A stretch of DNA of 63,558 nucleotides from NCBI RefSeq assembly GCF_010667685.1, contig NZ_WHZW01000009.1, positions 1 through 63,558 on the forward strand, given 5' to 3'. Made by a program: the position numbers and the translations under genes. The notes under the pieces were generated by a model. That model did not search any database. It was not told where the DNA came from and was given only the letters and a program-made list of their open reading frames with translations. Shown here piece after piece: positions 1-8,135 of this stretch. The DNA comes from Bifidobacterium aerophilum. GTDB lineage: Bacteria; Actinomycetota; Actinomycetes; Actinomycetales; Bifidobacteriaceae. The number at the start of each line of letters is the position of its first letter. Position 1 is the first letter of the stretch.

Positions 1-167
1 ATAGGTTTAGGCACCACCCATTCTGCCTAGAAGCCTCTAACTATTCCCACCCCTCCATCAGAACAGCAAACACGGTCGCGAGATATCGGTATGCGGCTGT
101 CGGCCTGACGATTAGGATAATGAGTCGTTGAGTACCGTGACGCGAACAGTTTCGTGGAGGAAGAGAC

Positions 168-362
168 TTGCCTACCTATCATTACCGTTGCAAGAGCTGT
201 AACTACGATTTCACCGAGCAGCAGTCGTTCAGCGACGACCCGATCACCATTTGCCCCCAGTGCGGCAAGGAACAGGTGCGCAAGGTGTTCTCCGCCGTCC
301 CGATCGAGTTCAAGGGCAGCGGGTTCTACCGCACCGACAGCGGCTCCGGCTCCAAGAAGTGA
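168..362 (+). CDS. FmdB-family zinc-ribbon protein
   Basis: Small (64 aa) putative regulatory zinc-ribbon protein of the FmdB type. The protein opens MPTYHYRC and has two CxxC pairs (CKSC near residue 9, CPQC near residue 30) that should hold one zinc ion, followed by a flexible Gly/Ser/Lys tail. The start is TTG at 168; GGAGGAAGAG lies 5-12 nt upstream and the family signature begins exactly there. The family's biochemical role is unknown; many members are annotated as regulators. The gene is closed off by a perfect intrinsic terminator at 465-500, so it is probably monocistronic. Confidence 0.9.
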   Translation: MPTYHYRCKSCNYDFTEQQSFSDDPITICPQCGKEQVRKVFSAVPIEFKGSGFYRTDSGSGSKK

Positions 363-404
363 CCGCGGCCGCGTATGCCGGCCGGGTCCGGTTCGGCGGG
401 TGAA

Positions 405-413
405 TGTGGATAA
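405..413 (-). promoter_or_regulatory. DnaA-box-like 9-mer
   Basis: TGTGGATAA on the plus strand is the reverse complement of TTATCCACA, the strict DnaA-box consensus. It lies in the 3' untranslated region of the FmdB gene. A single 9-mer can occur by chance, so this is only noted because two more copies lie at 11327-11365. Confidence 0.35.
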
Positions 414-464
414 CTCATAGCGTTCGACCACATGACCCGTTTCGGCTTGCGCCGGCGAACGTCG

Positions 465-500
465 ATCCGTCATCATCGTGGGATGATGACGGATTTTTTT
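465..500 (+). terminator. Intrinsic terminator after the FmdB gene
   Basis: A perfect 13-bp stem (465-477 with 482-494, arms ATCCGTCATCATC and its complement) has a 4-nt loop and is followed by a run of seven T. This is the textbook rho-independent form for the plus strand. It also covers the first possible ATGs (483/486) of the following open frame, which argues that the next gene starts further downstream. Confidence 0.9.
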
Positions 501-545
501 GTTGGCAAGGCCGGTCGCCCCGGCAGTCTGCGACGGCGCAGGCTG

Positions 546-1169
546 ATGGACGCCCTACGGCGCATGATGGTCGCCGTATGCGTGGGATTGGCCGTGTTCG
601 CGGCGCTGGCATGCGTGACGGGTTCGGTGGCGACGAGGACCGTGGTGATTGCGGCCGCCGACATCGCGCGGGGAACGGCCGTGGACGGGTCGATGCTGCG
701 GCTGGCGCGGATGCCGGCCGGTGACGGGTCGGCGCTGCACGGCGCATGGGCATCGCTGGAGGACCTGCCCGGTCACGGGATCGCGCAGGTCGACATCGTG
801 GCAGGGCAGCCGGTGTATGGTCCGATGATCCGCGACCAGCCGACGATACCGAACGGATTCACCGTGATCGAGGTACGTTTGGCGAGCGATGCGGACGCGC
901 TGATGGCGGGCGATGAGATCGCGCTGGCTTCGGCGGCGGGATGCGATGATGCGGACAAGGACGAGGACTCGGGACGGACCGATGGGGACGATGCGTCGCA
1001 CCCGTCATGCGTGCTGGTGGAACGCGCGCTGGTGATGGGACAGTCGCCGAAGGCAAGCGCCGCCGGCTATGCGACCGATGCGACGGCTGCACTGGCGATG
1101 CCTCCGGAGGACGCGTTGCGCGTCATGTCCTCCCAGGAGGCCGGTGCCATCATCGCCGTCGCTCGCTGA
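546..1169 (+). CDS. SAF-domain membrane-anchored protein (CpaB-like)
   Basis: About 207 aa from this start. An N-terminal membrane anchor (roughly residues 6-28, VAVCVGLAVFAALACV) is followed by a SAF domain beginning TVVIAAADIARGTAVDG, the fold found in CpaB/FlgA-type pilus-assembly proteins and sialic-acid synthase tails. A later acidic Asp/Glu-rich insert is probably a linker. The open frame extends up to ATGs at 483/486 and 432, but those lie in or before the terminator hairpin at 465-500, so I prefer ATG 546; 483 remains possible and would add a basic N-terminus. No pilus genes are adjacent, so the role is unknown. The gene converges on the 1185-1406 gene with a 15-nt gap. Confidence 0.7.
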   Translation: MDALRRMMVAVCVGLAVFAALACVTGSVATRTVVIAAADIARGTAVDGSMLRLARMPAGDGSALHGAWASLEDLPGHGIAQVDIVAGQPVYGPMIRDQPTIPNGFTVIEVRLASDADALMAGDEIALASAAGCDDADKDEDSGRTDGDDASHPSCVLVERALVMGQSPKASAAGYATDATAALAMPPEDALRVMSSQEAGAIIAVAR

Positions 1170-1184
1170 CTCGTCGACCTGTGT

Positions 1185-1406
1185 TCAGCGCCTGTCGTTG
1201 AACACAGCCCAATGCGGCGGCAACTCGCCGAGGATGCGCTTGTCGTCGTCGGCGTCGCGCTGGGCCGCGGTGGTCATGTCGCCGGGTTCGAGCTTGACGC
1301 CGTCGGCATCGAACAGTTCGCTGCCGTGGAACACGACGCGACGGTGCTTGCGCGGGGTGCGCCGGCTCGCATCGTACGCGGGCGCCGAATCACGTTCGTC
1401 GCTCAT
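1185..1406 (-). CDS. Small conserved-type hypothetical protein
   Basis: Unrecognised 73-aa hydrophilic protein (MSDERDSAPAYDASRRTP... ending AVFNDRR), rich in Arg and Asp, with no membrane segment. Its ATG overlaps the stop of the upstream 1199-aa protein in an ATGA arrangement (4 nt), so it is very likely translationally coupled to it and is the last gene of the FHA/helicase-like operon. Longer upstream starts (to 1490) would run inside the neighbour and are not needed. Function unknown; the coupling suggests a partner of the large protein. Confidence 0.7.
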   Translation of the reverse strand: MSDERDSAPAYDASRRTPRKHRRVVFHGSELFDADGVKLEPGDMTTAAQRDADDDKRILGELPPHWAVFNDRR

Positions 1407-4400
1407 CGCGTCTCCTGATACAGTTCGCTGATGCGCGAGACCACGCGGTCCACCTCTTTGTCGGGGTTGACGAACGCGGCCACGCTCCACACGGTCATCA
1501 CGGACCAGCCGAGCGTCGTGAGGTTCTGCATCATGAGACGGTGACGTTCACGGGTCGACTGCGTGCTCATGAACTGCACGTCGTCGGTGAGTACGGCCAA
1601 CGCGTACGGCTTGTCGTTGACGCCCACGACGAGCGGGATGCGCATGCCGCGTTCGAACCCGTAGTTGACGGCCACGTTGAGTCCGCGTGCGCGCAGACGG
1701 TCGGCGAGATCGTCGAACAGCACGTTGTCGTCGATCGGCAGGGATGCCGCGGACACCGTCCCCTCGCCGAGCTGTTCGGCCCAGGCGAGCACGGTCTTGA
1801 GCATCTTCGGTCCGCTCTGGTGGATGCGGTCGTCCTCGAGATCGGCGGCACGGAACGCCGAGGTGATGTCGACGTTGCGGTCGGCGAGCGCCAGCGCGTC
1901 GAGCAGCAGGTTCTTGCCGTTGTGCACCTCGAGCTTGCCGAACTGCTGCATCAGACGGCCGTGCGTAGTCTTGGCGTAGCACATCGCGATGATCGTGTCG
2001 GTGGCGTGCGCGCCGGCGATCTCCGCGATGTTCACGATGCGTACGTGACGCAGGAACCGGCCCATCGTCTTGTCGCGCGTGGCGATCGTCTTCAGCGCGG
2101 CGCCGAGGCGCGAGCGGAACGTGTCGGTCAGGCTCACGACGGTGAGGATGTAGCTGGCGGGGACGATGGTGAAGGTCGCCGCACGCTCGGTGATGAGCCG
2201 CACGACCTCGTCGAGCTCCTGCTGGCTGGATTCGACCAGGCCGCTCGACATCACGGGCACGCCGCTGCCTTCGACGTAATGGAAGCGGATGGTTCCCTGC
2301 ACGGTGGCCGCGTCATGGCTCACGTCTCCGTAGCCGTGCGTTTCGAGGAACGCGGTGAGCTTGGGCGCGCGACGCACCGGGTGCGATGCCGCCTCGACGC
2401 CCGGCAAAAGGCCGAGGAGCTTGTCGAGCGAGGCGCAGGTGACGGTATTGCGGTGTGCGAGCACGACCACGCTGCGTACGCGCGCGAGGATCGTGAGCAA
2501 CTCGATGGACGGCATGTGCGCGCCGGCGTCGATGATCGCCACATCGGCTATCGGCGACGGTCCGGTCAACGCGGCCAGCGTGGCCGGCGTGGCGACGAGG
2601 ATCGGCTTGGCCGCGCCGAGGATGTGACCGTAGTCGCGCTGGATGCGGCCGAACGGGGCGCGGGCGGCGGAACCGGCGAGCAGCGTGTGCAGCTGGTTGG
2701 CCTCCTGCGTGCGCGAGAACAACAGGTCGGACAGCTTGCGCATGGATTCCTGCGCGACCATCGGACCGATCGAACGGACATGTTCGACGTCGACCTGCAC
2801 GAACCGGTCGGCGGCGGCCTGCATGGCAGAACCGTCCTGATTCGAGATGATCGCGGACGAACGCACGATCTCCTCGAACACGGTGGTCCACCATGCGAGC
2901 TGCAGTTCGCCGGCGACGGCGTCCGCGCCGACGCGGCGGTTGTGCAGGTCGTCGACCAGTTCGGTCAGTCCGACCGACTGGAACTCCCGTTCGAGGCAGC
3001 AGCGCTCGGGCAGCGTGTCGAGCGCGCGACGGTCGTCGTACAGCGCCTTGAGCCTGGTTTCGACGTCGTTGAAGTCCACGGCATCGATGTTGCCGCCGGC
3101 CGGCGTGGTCGCCAGCACGGTGTCGAGCGCGGTCAGTCCGGCCGCGAGCTCCTCCTGCGTTTCGATGATCGCGTCGAGCTTGGCGGGCAGCACCGGCCAG
3201 CCGCCGTGCGGCACGAACATGTGCCACTGGTCGGCCTGCTTGGACACGACCTTGAGCGCCTCGTGCAGGTTCTCGACCTGTGCGCCGACGCGCAGCAGGC
3301 TCTTCGCCTCCTTGATATGGCGGCGACGTTCCCAGAAGCCCATCGACGTGCCTTCGGACTTGCGCGCGGCCTTGGGCTTACTCGCCTCGATCATCGAATC
3401 GATGTCGCGTTCGAAGATCTCGGGCTGGAACACGTCGAGCACGCGGCGCAGGTTCTTGAGCACCATGACCTGACGGCCCCATTCGCGCGCGGTGTTCGGC
3501 ACCGGGAAACCGCAGGTCTGCACGACCGCGGTCACCTGCTCGCGCGTGGCGGGCAGCAGCTTGTTGAGCAGGTCGACGACGTGCTGGTAGGCGTTGATCG
3601 CCTCTGCTTCGCTGGTGAGCGACGCCTTGAACCACGCGGTGTCGCCGGCGCCGATCGTGAACTCGCCGAGTTCGGCGGCGCGTTCGAGCTTGCCGGCCCA
3701 TTCGTCGAGACGGGAACCGACGGCATGTGCGGTCTGCGGCTTGAGGCGCACGCGCGTGGCCGGATGCGTGGGCAACGCGGCGATGTTGGCGAGGTTCTGG
3801 ATGGTCTGGTAGGCGGAAACGCCCCACTGCTCGTTGACGCCGTGCAAGTCGCCGAGGTAACGGGTCAGGCGCGAGCGCACGCCCACGAGCTCATCGGCGA
3901 GCTGGTCGAAGCGCGATGTGGCCACGCCCGGATGGAATCCGACGGCGGTGATGAGCTGACGGTCGATGCTGGCCGCGGCCTTCTCGTCGGCGATATCCAG
4001 CATCTGCCCGTCGAGTTCGCCGGCGCGCACGGCCTGCTGGAAGCGGCGCTTCTGGTCGGGCACGCACGGCACGTAGAGCACGGTACGGCCGTTCATCACG
4101 CATCGCGAAGCGATGGCGGCGGCCTGGTCGGCGCTGTCCTTGCCGACCTCGCTGTCGACGAACAGGCTGCGGCCGGACGCGGCCATGTTCGCCGCGTACC
4201 GCACGGTGTTGTCGACGTCGCCGATCTCGTATTCGGTGTGCGGATCGGCGTCGAACGGACTGTAGTCGGCCATCGTCTCGCCCGACAGTTCGTCGGCGGC
4301 GTCGGAGTATCCGGCGAGCGCGTCCAGCATGCGATTGCCGGTCCGGCCCTGCTCGAGCTGGTCGATGATCCGCTGGCTTTCGGCGAGCATCATCGATGAC

Positions 4401-5002
4401 GGGTCGACGAAGCAGCCCGCCACGATCTGCCGTTCGATCGTGAAATCGGGGAACGCGACGCGGGCGAGGTCGCTGATCGCGCCGAATACGGCGGAGGTGT
4501 CCGGCGTTCCGGACTCGTAGTTCGCGCCGTCGAACAGTTCGTCGGCGTCCAGGGTCACGCCGTGCTCGCGCATGGCGGCCACGAACGCGGTGTTGAGCTC
4601 GACGCGTCCGACGAACCGGATCACGGTGTGCAGGTCGTTGTCGTCGCGCGTGACGCCGAGCGGGTACAGCAGTACGGGCATCTGGTTGCCGTTCCAGCCG
4701 GCTACGCCAACCGCGAGCGACAGTTCCGCCACGCCGGACATGCGGGCCTTCGCGGCCTTGTCGTCCAGCACGCGTTCGATGCGGCGGCCTGCGGCGCGCA
4801 GCATGGCGGCGTCGCGGAACAGCGCGTCGAGCGGCGCATGACCGCTGGCGAACAGCTGGGCGATGCCGGAGGGGTGCGCGTGGGTCAGGTCGAGCTTGGC
4901 GGTCAGCTGGCCGATGTTTTCCAGCGGCGAGGGCGCCAGCGCATGACGGTATTGTTCTCGCCAGGCGCGAATGTCCGCGCTGTTCGGGGTGTTGTCACTC
5001 AT
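1403..5002 (-). CDS. Degenerate SF1 helicase-like protein with a REase-like C-terminus
   Basis: A 1199-aa protein laid out like DUF4011-type superfamily I helicase/nucleases. At about 275-300 a Walker-A-like stretch reads DSEVGKDSADQ, with GKD where GKT/GKS is expected. Near 850 the DExx position reads VAIIDAGAHMPS. The C-terminal ~110 residues (RIPLVVGVNDKPYALAVLTDD ... STRERHRLMMQNLTTLGWSVMTVWS) resemble the PD-(D/E)xK-like domain that closes many such helicases. Because both ATPase motifs look eroded, activity is doubtful. ATG 5002 lies 7 nt after the FHA gene's stop, and the 3' end overlaps the next gene by 4 nt, so the three genes form one operon. Homologues are often annotated simply as DNA helicase; the degenerate-motif reading is mine. 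Confidence 0.75.
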   Translation of the reverse strand: MSDNTPNSADIRAWREQYRHALAPSPLENIGQLTAKLDLTHAHPSGIAQLFASGHAPLDALFRDAAMLRAAGRRIERVLDDKAAKARMSGVAELSLAVGVAGWNGNQMPVLLYPLGVTRDDNDLHTVIRFVGRVELNTAFVAAMREHGVTLDADELFDGANYESGTPDTSAVFGAISDLARVAFPDFTIERQIVAGCFVDPSSMMLAESQRIIDQLEQGRTGNRMLDALAGYSDAADELSGETMADYSPFDADPHTEYEIGDVDNTVRYAANMAASGRSLFVDSEVGKDSADQAAAIASRCVMNGRTVLYVPCVPDQKRRFQQAVRAGELDGQMLDIADEKAAASIDRQLITAVGFHPGVATSRFDQLADELVGVRSRLTRYLGDLHGVNEQWGVSAYQTIQNLANIAALPTHPATRVRLKPQTAHAVGSRLDEWAGKLERAAELGEFTIGAGDTAWFKASLTSEAEAINAYQHVVDLLNKLLPATREQVTAVVQTCGFPVPNTAREWGRQVMVLKNLRRVLDVFQPEIFERDIDSMIEASKPKAARKSEGTSMGFWERRRHIKEAKSLLRVGAQVENLHEALKVVSKQADQWHMFVPHGGWPVLPAKLDAIIETQEELAAGLTALDTVLATTPAGGNIDAVDFNDVETRLKALYDDRRALDTLPERCCLEREFQSVGLTELVDDLHNRRVGADAVAGELQLAWWTTVFEEIVRSSAIISNQDGSAMQAAADRFVQVDVEHVRSIGPMVAQESMRKLSDLLFSRTQEANQLHTLLAGSAARAPFGRIQRDYGHILGAAKPILVATPATLAALTGPSPIADVAIIDAGAHMPSIELLTILARVRSVVVLAHRNTVTCASLDKLLGLLPGVEAASHPVRRAPKLTAFLETHGYGDVSHDAATVQGTIRFHYVEGSGVPVMSSGLVESSQQELDEVVRLITERAATFTIVPASYILTVVSLTDTFRSRLGAALKTIATRDKTMGRFLRHVRIVNIAEIAGAHATDTIIAMCYAKTTHGRLMQQFGKLEVHNGKNLLLDALALADRNVDITSAFRAADLEDDRIHQSGPKMLKTVLAWAEQLGEGTVSAASLPIDDNVLFDDLADRLRARGLNVAVNYGFERGMRIPLVVGVNDKPYALAVLTDDVQFMSTQSTRERHRLMMQNLTTLGWSVMTVWSVAAFVNPDKEVDRVVSRISELYQETR

Positions 5003-5009
5003 CTGGACC

Positions 5010-6416
5010 TCACTTGCCTACCGCGTGGCGGTATTCCTGATATCCGGGGTTGTTGTCGAGCGCCGCGTCGATGTCGGCGTCGCCGCGTGCGGCCAGCCAC
5101 GCGTACAGGTCGTCGTACAGGCCCGGGTTCATCGCGAGGAACGGCAGCAGCTCGGGATGGCCGGCCATGTTGAACTGCATCGTGTAGTCGTCGGTGCGCT
5201 TCGCCTCGTCGGAGGTCAGGCCCGCGACCTCGATGGTCGGCTCGGGCTTGCGGAATTCGCCCTTGGCTACGCGTTCGAACACCGATCCCGGTTCGAACAC
5301 CGGGGTGTAGGCGGCCGTTTCGGACAGGTCGGGCTGCGGTTCGACCGACTGCGGTTCGGCGGATCGCTCGGCCTGCGGTTCGACCGCGGACGGCTCCTCG
5401 GCGACAGGCTCGACTGAGGCCGGTTCGGTTGCGGTCGATTCGACCGGGGACGGCCCGACCTGTGTCGGTTCGGATTGTACCGGTTCAACCGACCCGGCCT
5501 GCTGCTTCGATTCGACGGACTGTCCGGCGTTCCGGGACTGCATCACGGCGGCCATACGTGCCTGGTTGGCGACGATGAAATCGATGGCGCTCACGGTATC
5601 CGCGACCGGCTGACGGGTCTCCACCGGACGAGTGGACTCTGCGGAGTCCGGTTCCACGGCGTCCGGCTCCGCGGCGGGAACGGTTTCCGGGGCCTTGGTC
5701 TGCGGCATCGGACCGTCGAGCACGTTCGACATCGCGTCCACGAACAGGTCGCGGGGCTCGGTGGTCTTCGGATGTTCGACGTGCAGCGGCACGGGATTCG
5801 CGATCGCCTCCGGACGGTTCGGATCGTCGACGGGTGCGACCATCGGCGTGAAGCTCTGCAATGCGGCGGCCTTCAGCTCGCTCGCACGGTGGGTGACGCT
5901 GCCGGCCGCGAACGCGCTGGTCGGTTCGCCGGCGCGCAGGTCAAGAATGTCGTCGACCGACATGTCGGCCACGTCCGGTTCGGACGCTTTGCCATCGTCG
6001 GTCGCGTATTCGAACAGATCCGTCACCGCGGCAGGCGCCGGTTCGGCGGTCTCCTCGACCTGCATGAAATCGATCGGCACGTCGCCGAACTGCATGCGCA
6101 CGGCGGCCGAAGGCAACGGAAAATCGACACCCTCGGGGATGCGGATCAGCTGGCCGTCCGCACGCACCAGATACGTGCCGTTCGTGGAACGCATGTCGCG
6201 CAGCGTCGCCGAACCGTTCTCCAGCACACGCAGCACCGCGTGGCGCTTGGACATGGAACGCGTCTCATCGGGGATCTCGAAGCGCGGTACGCCGTCGTCG
6301 GCCAGCGGGCGGATCGGCTTGCGCCCGATCTCAAGGCTTTCCAACGGCAGCACGCTCACCTGATCGCAGCCCTTGACCTTCACCAGCCACCTGCGAGATC
6401 GTTGTTCACCACTCAC
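5010..6416 (-). CDS. FHA-domain protein with LRV-like C-terminal domain
   Basis: A 468-aa cytoplasmic protein. Residues about 20-110 form a forkhead-associated domain that binds phosphothreonine (IGRKPI, SKRHAVLRV, RSTNGTYLV). The middle (about 130-400) is low-complexity, rich in Pro, Glu, Ser and Val, with repeated VEP/VEST units. The last ~60 residues (HPELLPFLAMNPGLYDDLYAWLAARGD) look like the variant leucine-rich-repeat module common in bifidobacterial proteins. The start is GTG 6416, preceded by AAGGAAGG at 8 nt. It heads the operon with the helicase-like gene. The probable input is a Ser/Thr kinase encoded elsewhere; none is in this window. Confidence 0.85.
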   Translation of the reverse strand: MSGEQRSRRWLVKVKGCDQVSVLPLESLEIGRKPIRPLADDGVPRFEIPDETRSMSKRHAVLRVLENGSATLRDMRSTNGTYLVRADGQLIRIPEGVDFPLPSAAVRMQFGDVPIDFMQVEETAEPAPAAVTDLFEYATDDGKASEPDVADMSVDDILDLRAGEPTSAFAAGSVTHRASELKAAALQSFTPMVAPVDDPNRPEAIANPVPLHVEHPKTTEPRDLFVDAMSNVLDGPMPQTKAPETVPAAEPDAVEPDSAESTRPVETRQPVADTVSAIDFIVANQARMAAVMQSRNAGQSVESKQQAGSVEPVQSEPTQVGPSPVESTATEPASVEPVAEEPSAVEPQAERSAEPQSVEPQPDLSETAAYTPVFEPGSVFERVAKGEFRKPEPTIEVAGLTSDEAKRTDDYTMQFNMAGHPELLPFLAMNPGLYDDLYAWLAARGDADIDAALDNNPGYQEYRHAVGK

Positions 6417-6592
6417 CGCGTCAGCCTTCCTTTCCTACCGACCCCTCGGGAATAACTATGTGCCATTGTGGCATGGTTTTCTTGGATGCCGCGTGACATA
6501 TCGCACGTCATCACGCGTTTTTCGTAAAACCGCACCGACAGGACACCGCATCTTTCATCATCGCACAGGGCTTGTATAGCCGCATATAGCGG

Positions 6593-6627
6593 AACCCCGC
6601 CCCGCGCGTGGGCGCGGTGACGGGGTT
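6593..6627 (-). terminator. Probable terminator after rplL
   Basis: A GC-rich hairpin (AACCCCG arm near 6593, CGGGGTT arm near 6621, further CGCGC pairing inside) lies 40 nt beyond the rplL stop. The downstream T-run on the minus strand is weak, so termination efficiency is uncertain. Confidence 0.5.
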
Positions 6628-6668
6628 CGAAAAGCGCTTGCAATGTGCGGGATTCCCTCCCGCGTTCA

Positions 6669-7052
6669 TTACTTGAGCTCGACGGTGGCGCCAGCCTCTT
6701 CCAGCTGAGCCTTGGCCTTCTCGGCGTCTTCCTTCTTGGCCTTCTCGAGGATGGCCTTCGGAGCGCCGTCAACCATGGCCTTGGCCTCGGCGAGGCCGGC
6801 GTTGGTGATGGCCTTGACGGCCTTGATGACCTGGATCTTCTTGTCGCCGACAGCGGTCAGGACGACGTCGAACTCGGTCTTCTCTTCTTCCTCAGCGGCA
6901 GCGCCCGGAGCGGCGACGGCGGCGACGGCGGCGACCGGAGCGGCAGCCTCGACGTCGAACTTCTCCTCGAAGGCCTTGACGAACTCGGAGAGCTCGACGA
7001 GGGTCATTTCACCGAAAGCTTCCAGCAGCTCTTCGTTGGTGTACTTAGCCAT
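6669..7052 (-). CDS. rplL: Ribosomal protein bL12 (L7/L12)
   Basis: 127 aa. The N-terminal dimerisation domain ([28 protein letters not shown]) is followed by an Ala-rich hinge ([18 protein letters not shown]) and the C-terminal factor-binding domain ([23 protein letters not shown]). It forms the stalk of the large subunit that recruits translation factors. AAGGAAG precedes the ATG. It is the second gene of the rplJ-rplL operon with a 105-nt gap, the usual arrangement. Confidence 0.97.
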   Translation of the reverse strand: MAKYTNEELLEAFGEMTLVELSEFVKAFEEKFDVEAAAPVAAVAAVAAPGAAAEEEEKTEFDVVLTAVGDKKIQVIKAVKAITNAGLAEAKAMVDGAPKAILEKAKKEDAEKAKAQLEEAGATVELK

Positions 7053-7157
7053 GATGGCTTCCTTTCATTCTGGCGGCGGCCTGCGTGCTCGTGCCTGCGC
7101 ACCGTCTCAATGTTTTGTTTGTTTTCCGAATGGTTCATGCGGCGAGCCGCATGGGGA

Positions 7158-7679
7158 TCAAGCTGCCTTTTCCTGCTTCTCGCGCAGGGCGTCGATCGTA
7201 CGCACGGCCTTGGTCGGCAGAGCGACGAACAGGTACGCGGCCTTGGCGGTCGTGGCCTTGAGGTCGCCGGCGAACTTGGACAGCAGCTGCGGGCGAGACA
7301 TCATGTCCGCCAGCTTCTTCGCACCCTCGCCGTCGTAGACGGTGCCATCGGCATAGCCGCCCGAGATAACGAGAGCCTTGTTGGTCTTGGCAAAGTCACG
7401 CAGGACCTTCGCAGCCTCAATGAAGTCGCCCTTCACGAAGGTGATGGCGGTCGGGCCCTTGAGCAGGTCGTCAAGACCCTCAATGCCCGCTTCCTTGGCG
7501 GCGATACGCGCCAGCGTGTTCTTAGCCACAGTGTAGGAAGTATCGCGGCCTAGCTTTTCGCGCAGTTCGGAAACCTGCGGAACGGTAAGCCCGCGGTACT
7601 CGGTCAGGTAGACGGCATCGGCGTTACGGAACTGCTCCGTAAGCTGAGCGACCACCGCTTCCTTTTCGGGCCTCTTCAT
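7158..7679 (-). CDS. rplJ: Ribosomal protein uL10
   Basis: 173 aa, the base of the L7/L12 stalk. MKRPEKEAVVAQLTEQFRN starts at ATG 7679, preceded by AGGAAGGAACGCC. The open frame runs on to 8084, but that extension covers the leader and a palindrome and is not coding. Recognisable L10 features are VYLTEYRGLTVPQ and the C-terminal helix that binds L12 dimers. Expression is probably set by the promoter at 7904-7933 and a structured leader in which L10-(L12)n would bind its own mRNA, as is known for this operon in other bacteria. Confidence 0.96.
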   Translation of the reverse strand: MKRPEKEAVVAQLTEQFRNADAVYLTEYRGLTVPQVSELREKLGRDTSYTVAKNTLARIAAKEAGIEGLDDLLKGPTAITFVKGDFIEAAKVLRDFAKTNKALVISGGYADGTVYDGEGAKKLADMMSRPQLLSKFAGDLKATTAKAAYLFVALPTKAVRTIDALREKQEKAA

Positions 7680-7741
7680 GGCGTTCCTTCCTAGATCGGC
7701 CGTTGATCTCGGTCCGGCGCGCCATTCCATTCCAGGGCAAT

Positions 7742-7762
7742 AAAAAAGCCCTGCGCACAGGC
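7742..7762 (-). terminator. Possible leader attenuator of rplJL
   Basis: On the minus strand, GCCTG...CAGGGC pairs around a 4-nt loop and is followed by six T, 60-80 nt before the rplJ start. It looks like a short intrinsic terminator inside the rplJ leader, as expected for an attenuator controlled by L10 binding. The stem is short and carries one bulge. Confidence 0.45.
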
Positions 7763-7903
7763 AGAGCAACATCCACCGCGTTTCGACTTGCGTCTTGCGG
7801 CATCCCGCGAACGGGCACATATTTCTCAACCTGCGCTGGCTTGGCGAACCAAACTTCGTGGGATTTGCATCCCAAACCAACGGTCTGTGGTTTACGGAGA
7901 GAT

Positions 7904-7933
7904 AAATTACGCCCGAGCCTTGACTTCCGTCAA
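7904..7933 (-). promoter_or_regulatory. Probable sigma-70-type promoter of rplJL
   Basis: On the minus strand, TTGACG (7933-7928) and TAATTT (7909-7904) are separated by 18 nt, giving a leader of about 220 nt. No other promoter-like pair is as good in this 456-bp gap. Confidence 0.5.
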
Positions 7934-7998
7934 ACCCGGGCGTGTCGTTCTTAAAGCAACTCATGACCGCGCAAAACGCAACATCACCGCACAAACGA

Positions 7999-8086
7999 GC
8001 GTGGGGTCGGGATATGCGATGGTCGACCGTAAGACTTGGGCGAGCGCCCTGGAGCGTGTCGAACATCGCATATCCCGACCCCACGC
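7999..8086. repeat. 88-bp palindrome with 23-bp arms
   Basis: Arms 7999-8021 and 8064-8086 are perfect reverse complements (each contains GTGGGGTCGGGATATGCGAT or its complement). The 42-bp centre contains a smaller GGGC/GCCC hairpin. It lies between the rplJ promoter and the end of the symporter gene. There is no T-run on either side, so it is not a simple terminator. It resembles the other large hairpins in this window in form but not in sequence. Confidence 0.85.
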
Positions 8087-8135
8087 GGCAACGGGATCGT
8101 CCGTGGTCACCGCATGATCACGGCGACCATGCGCA

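Noticed and set aside
1541..4399. 952-aa open frame on the plus strand
   Set aside because: It is antisense to the 1199-aa gene and is dominated by Arg, Gly, His and Val, as expected from a GC-rich shadow frame; no family features.
7158..8084. 308-aa version of L10
   Set aside because: The extra 135 residues read through the mRNA leader and a palindrome; true L10 begins at 7679 with a strong SD.
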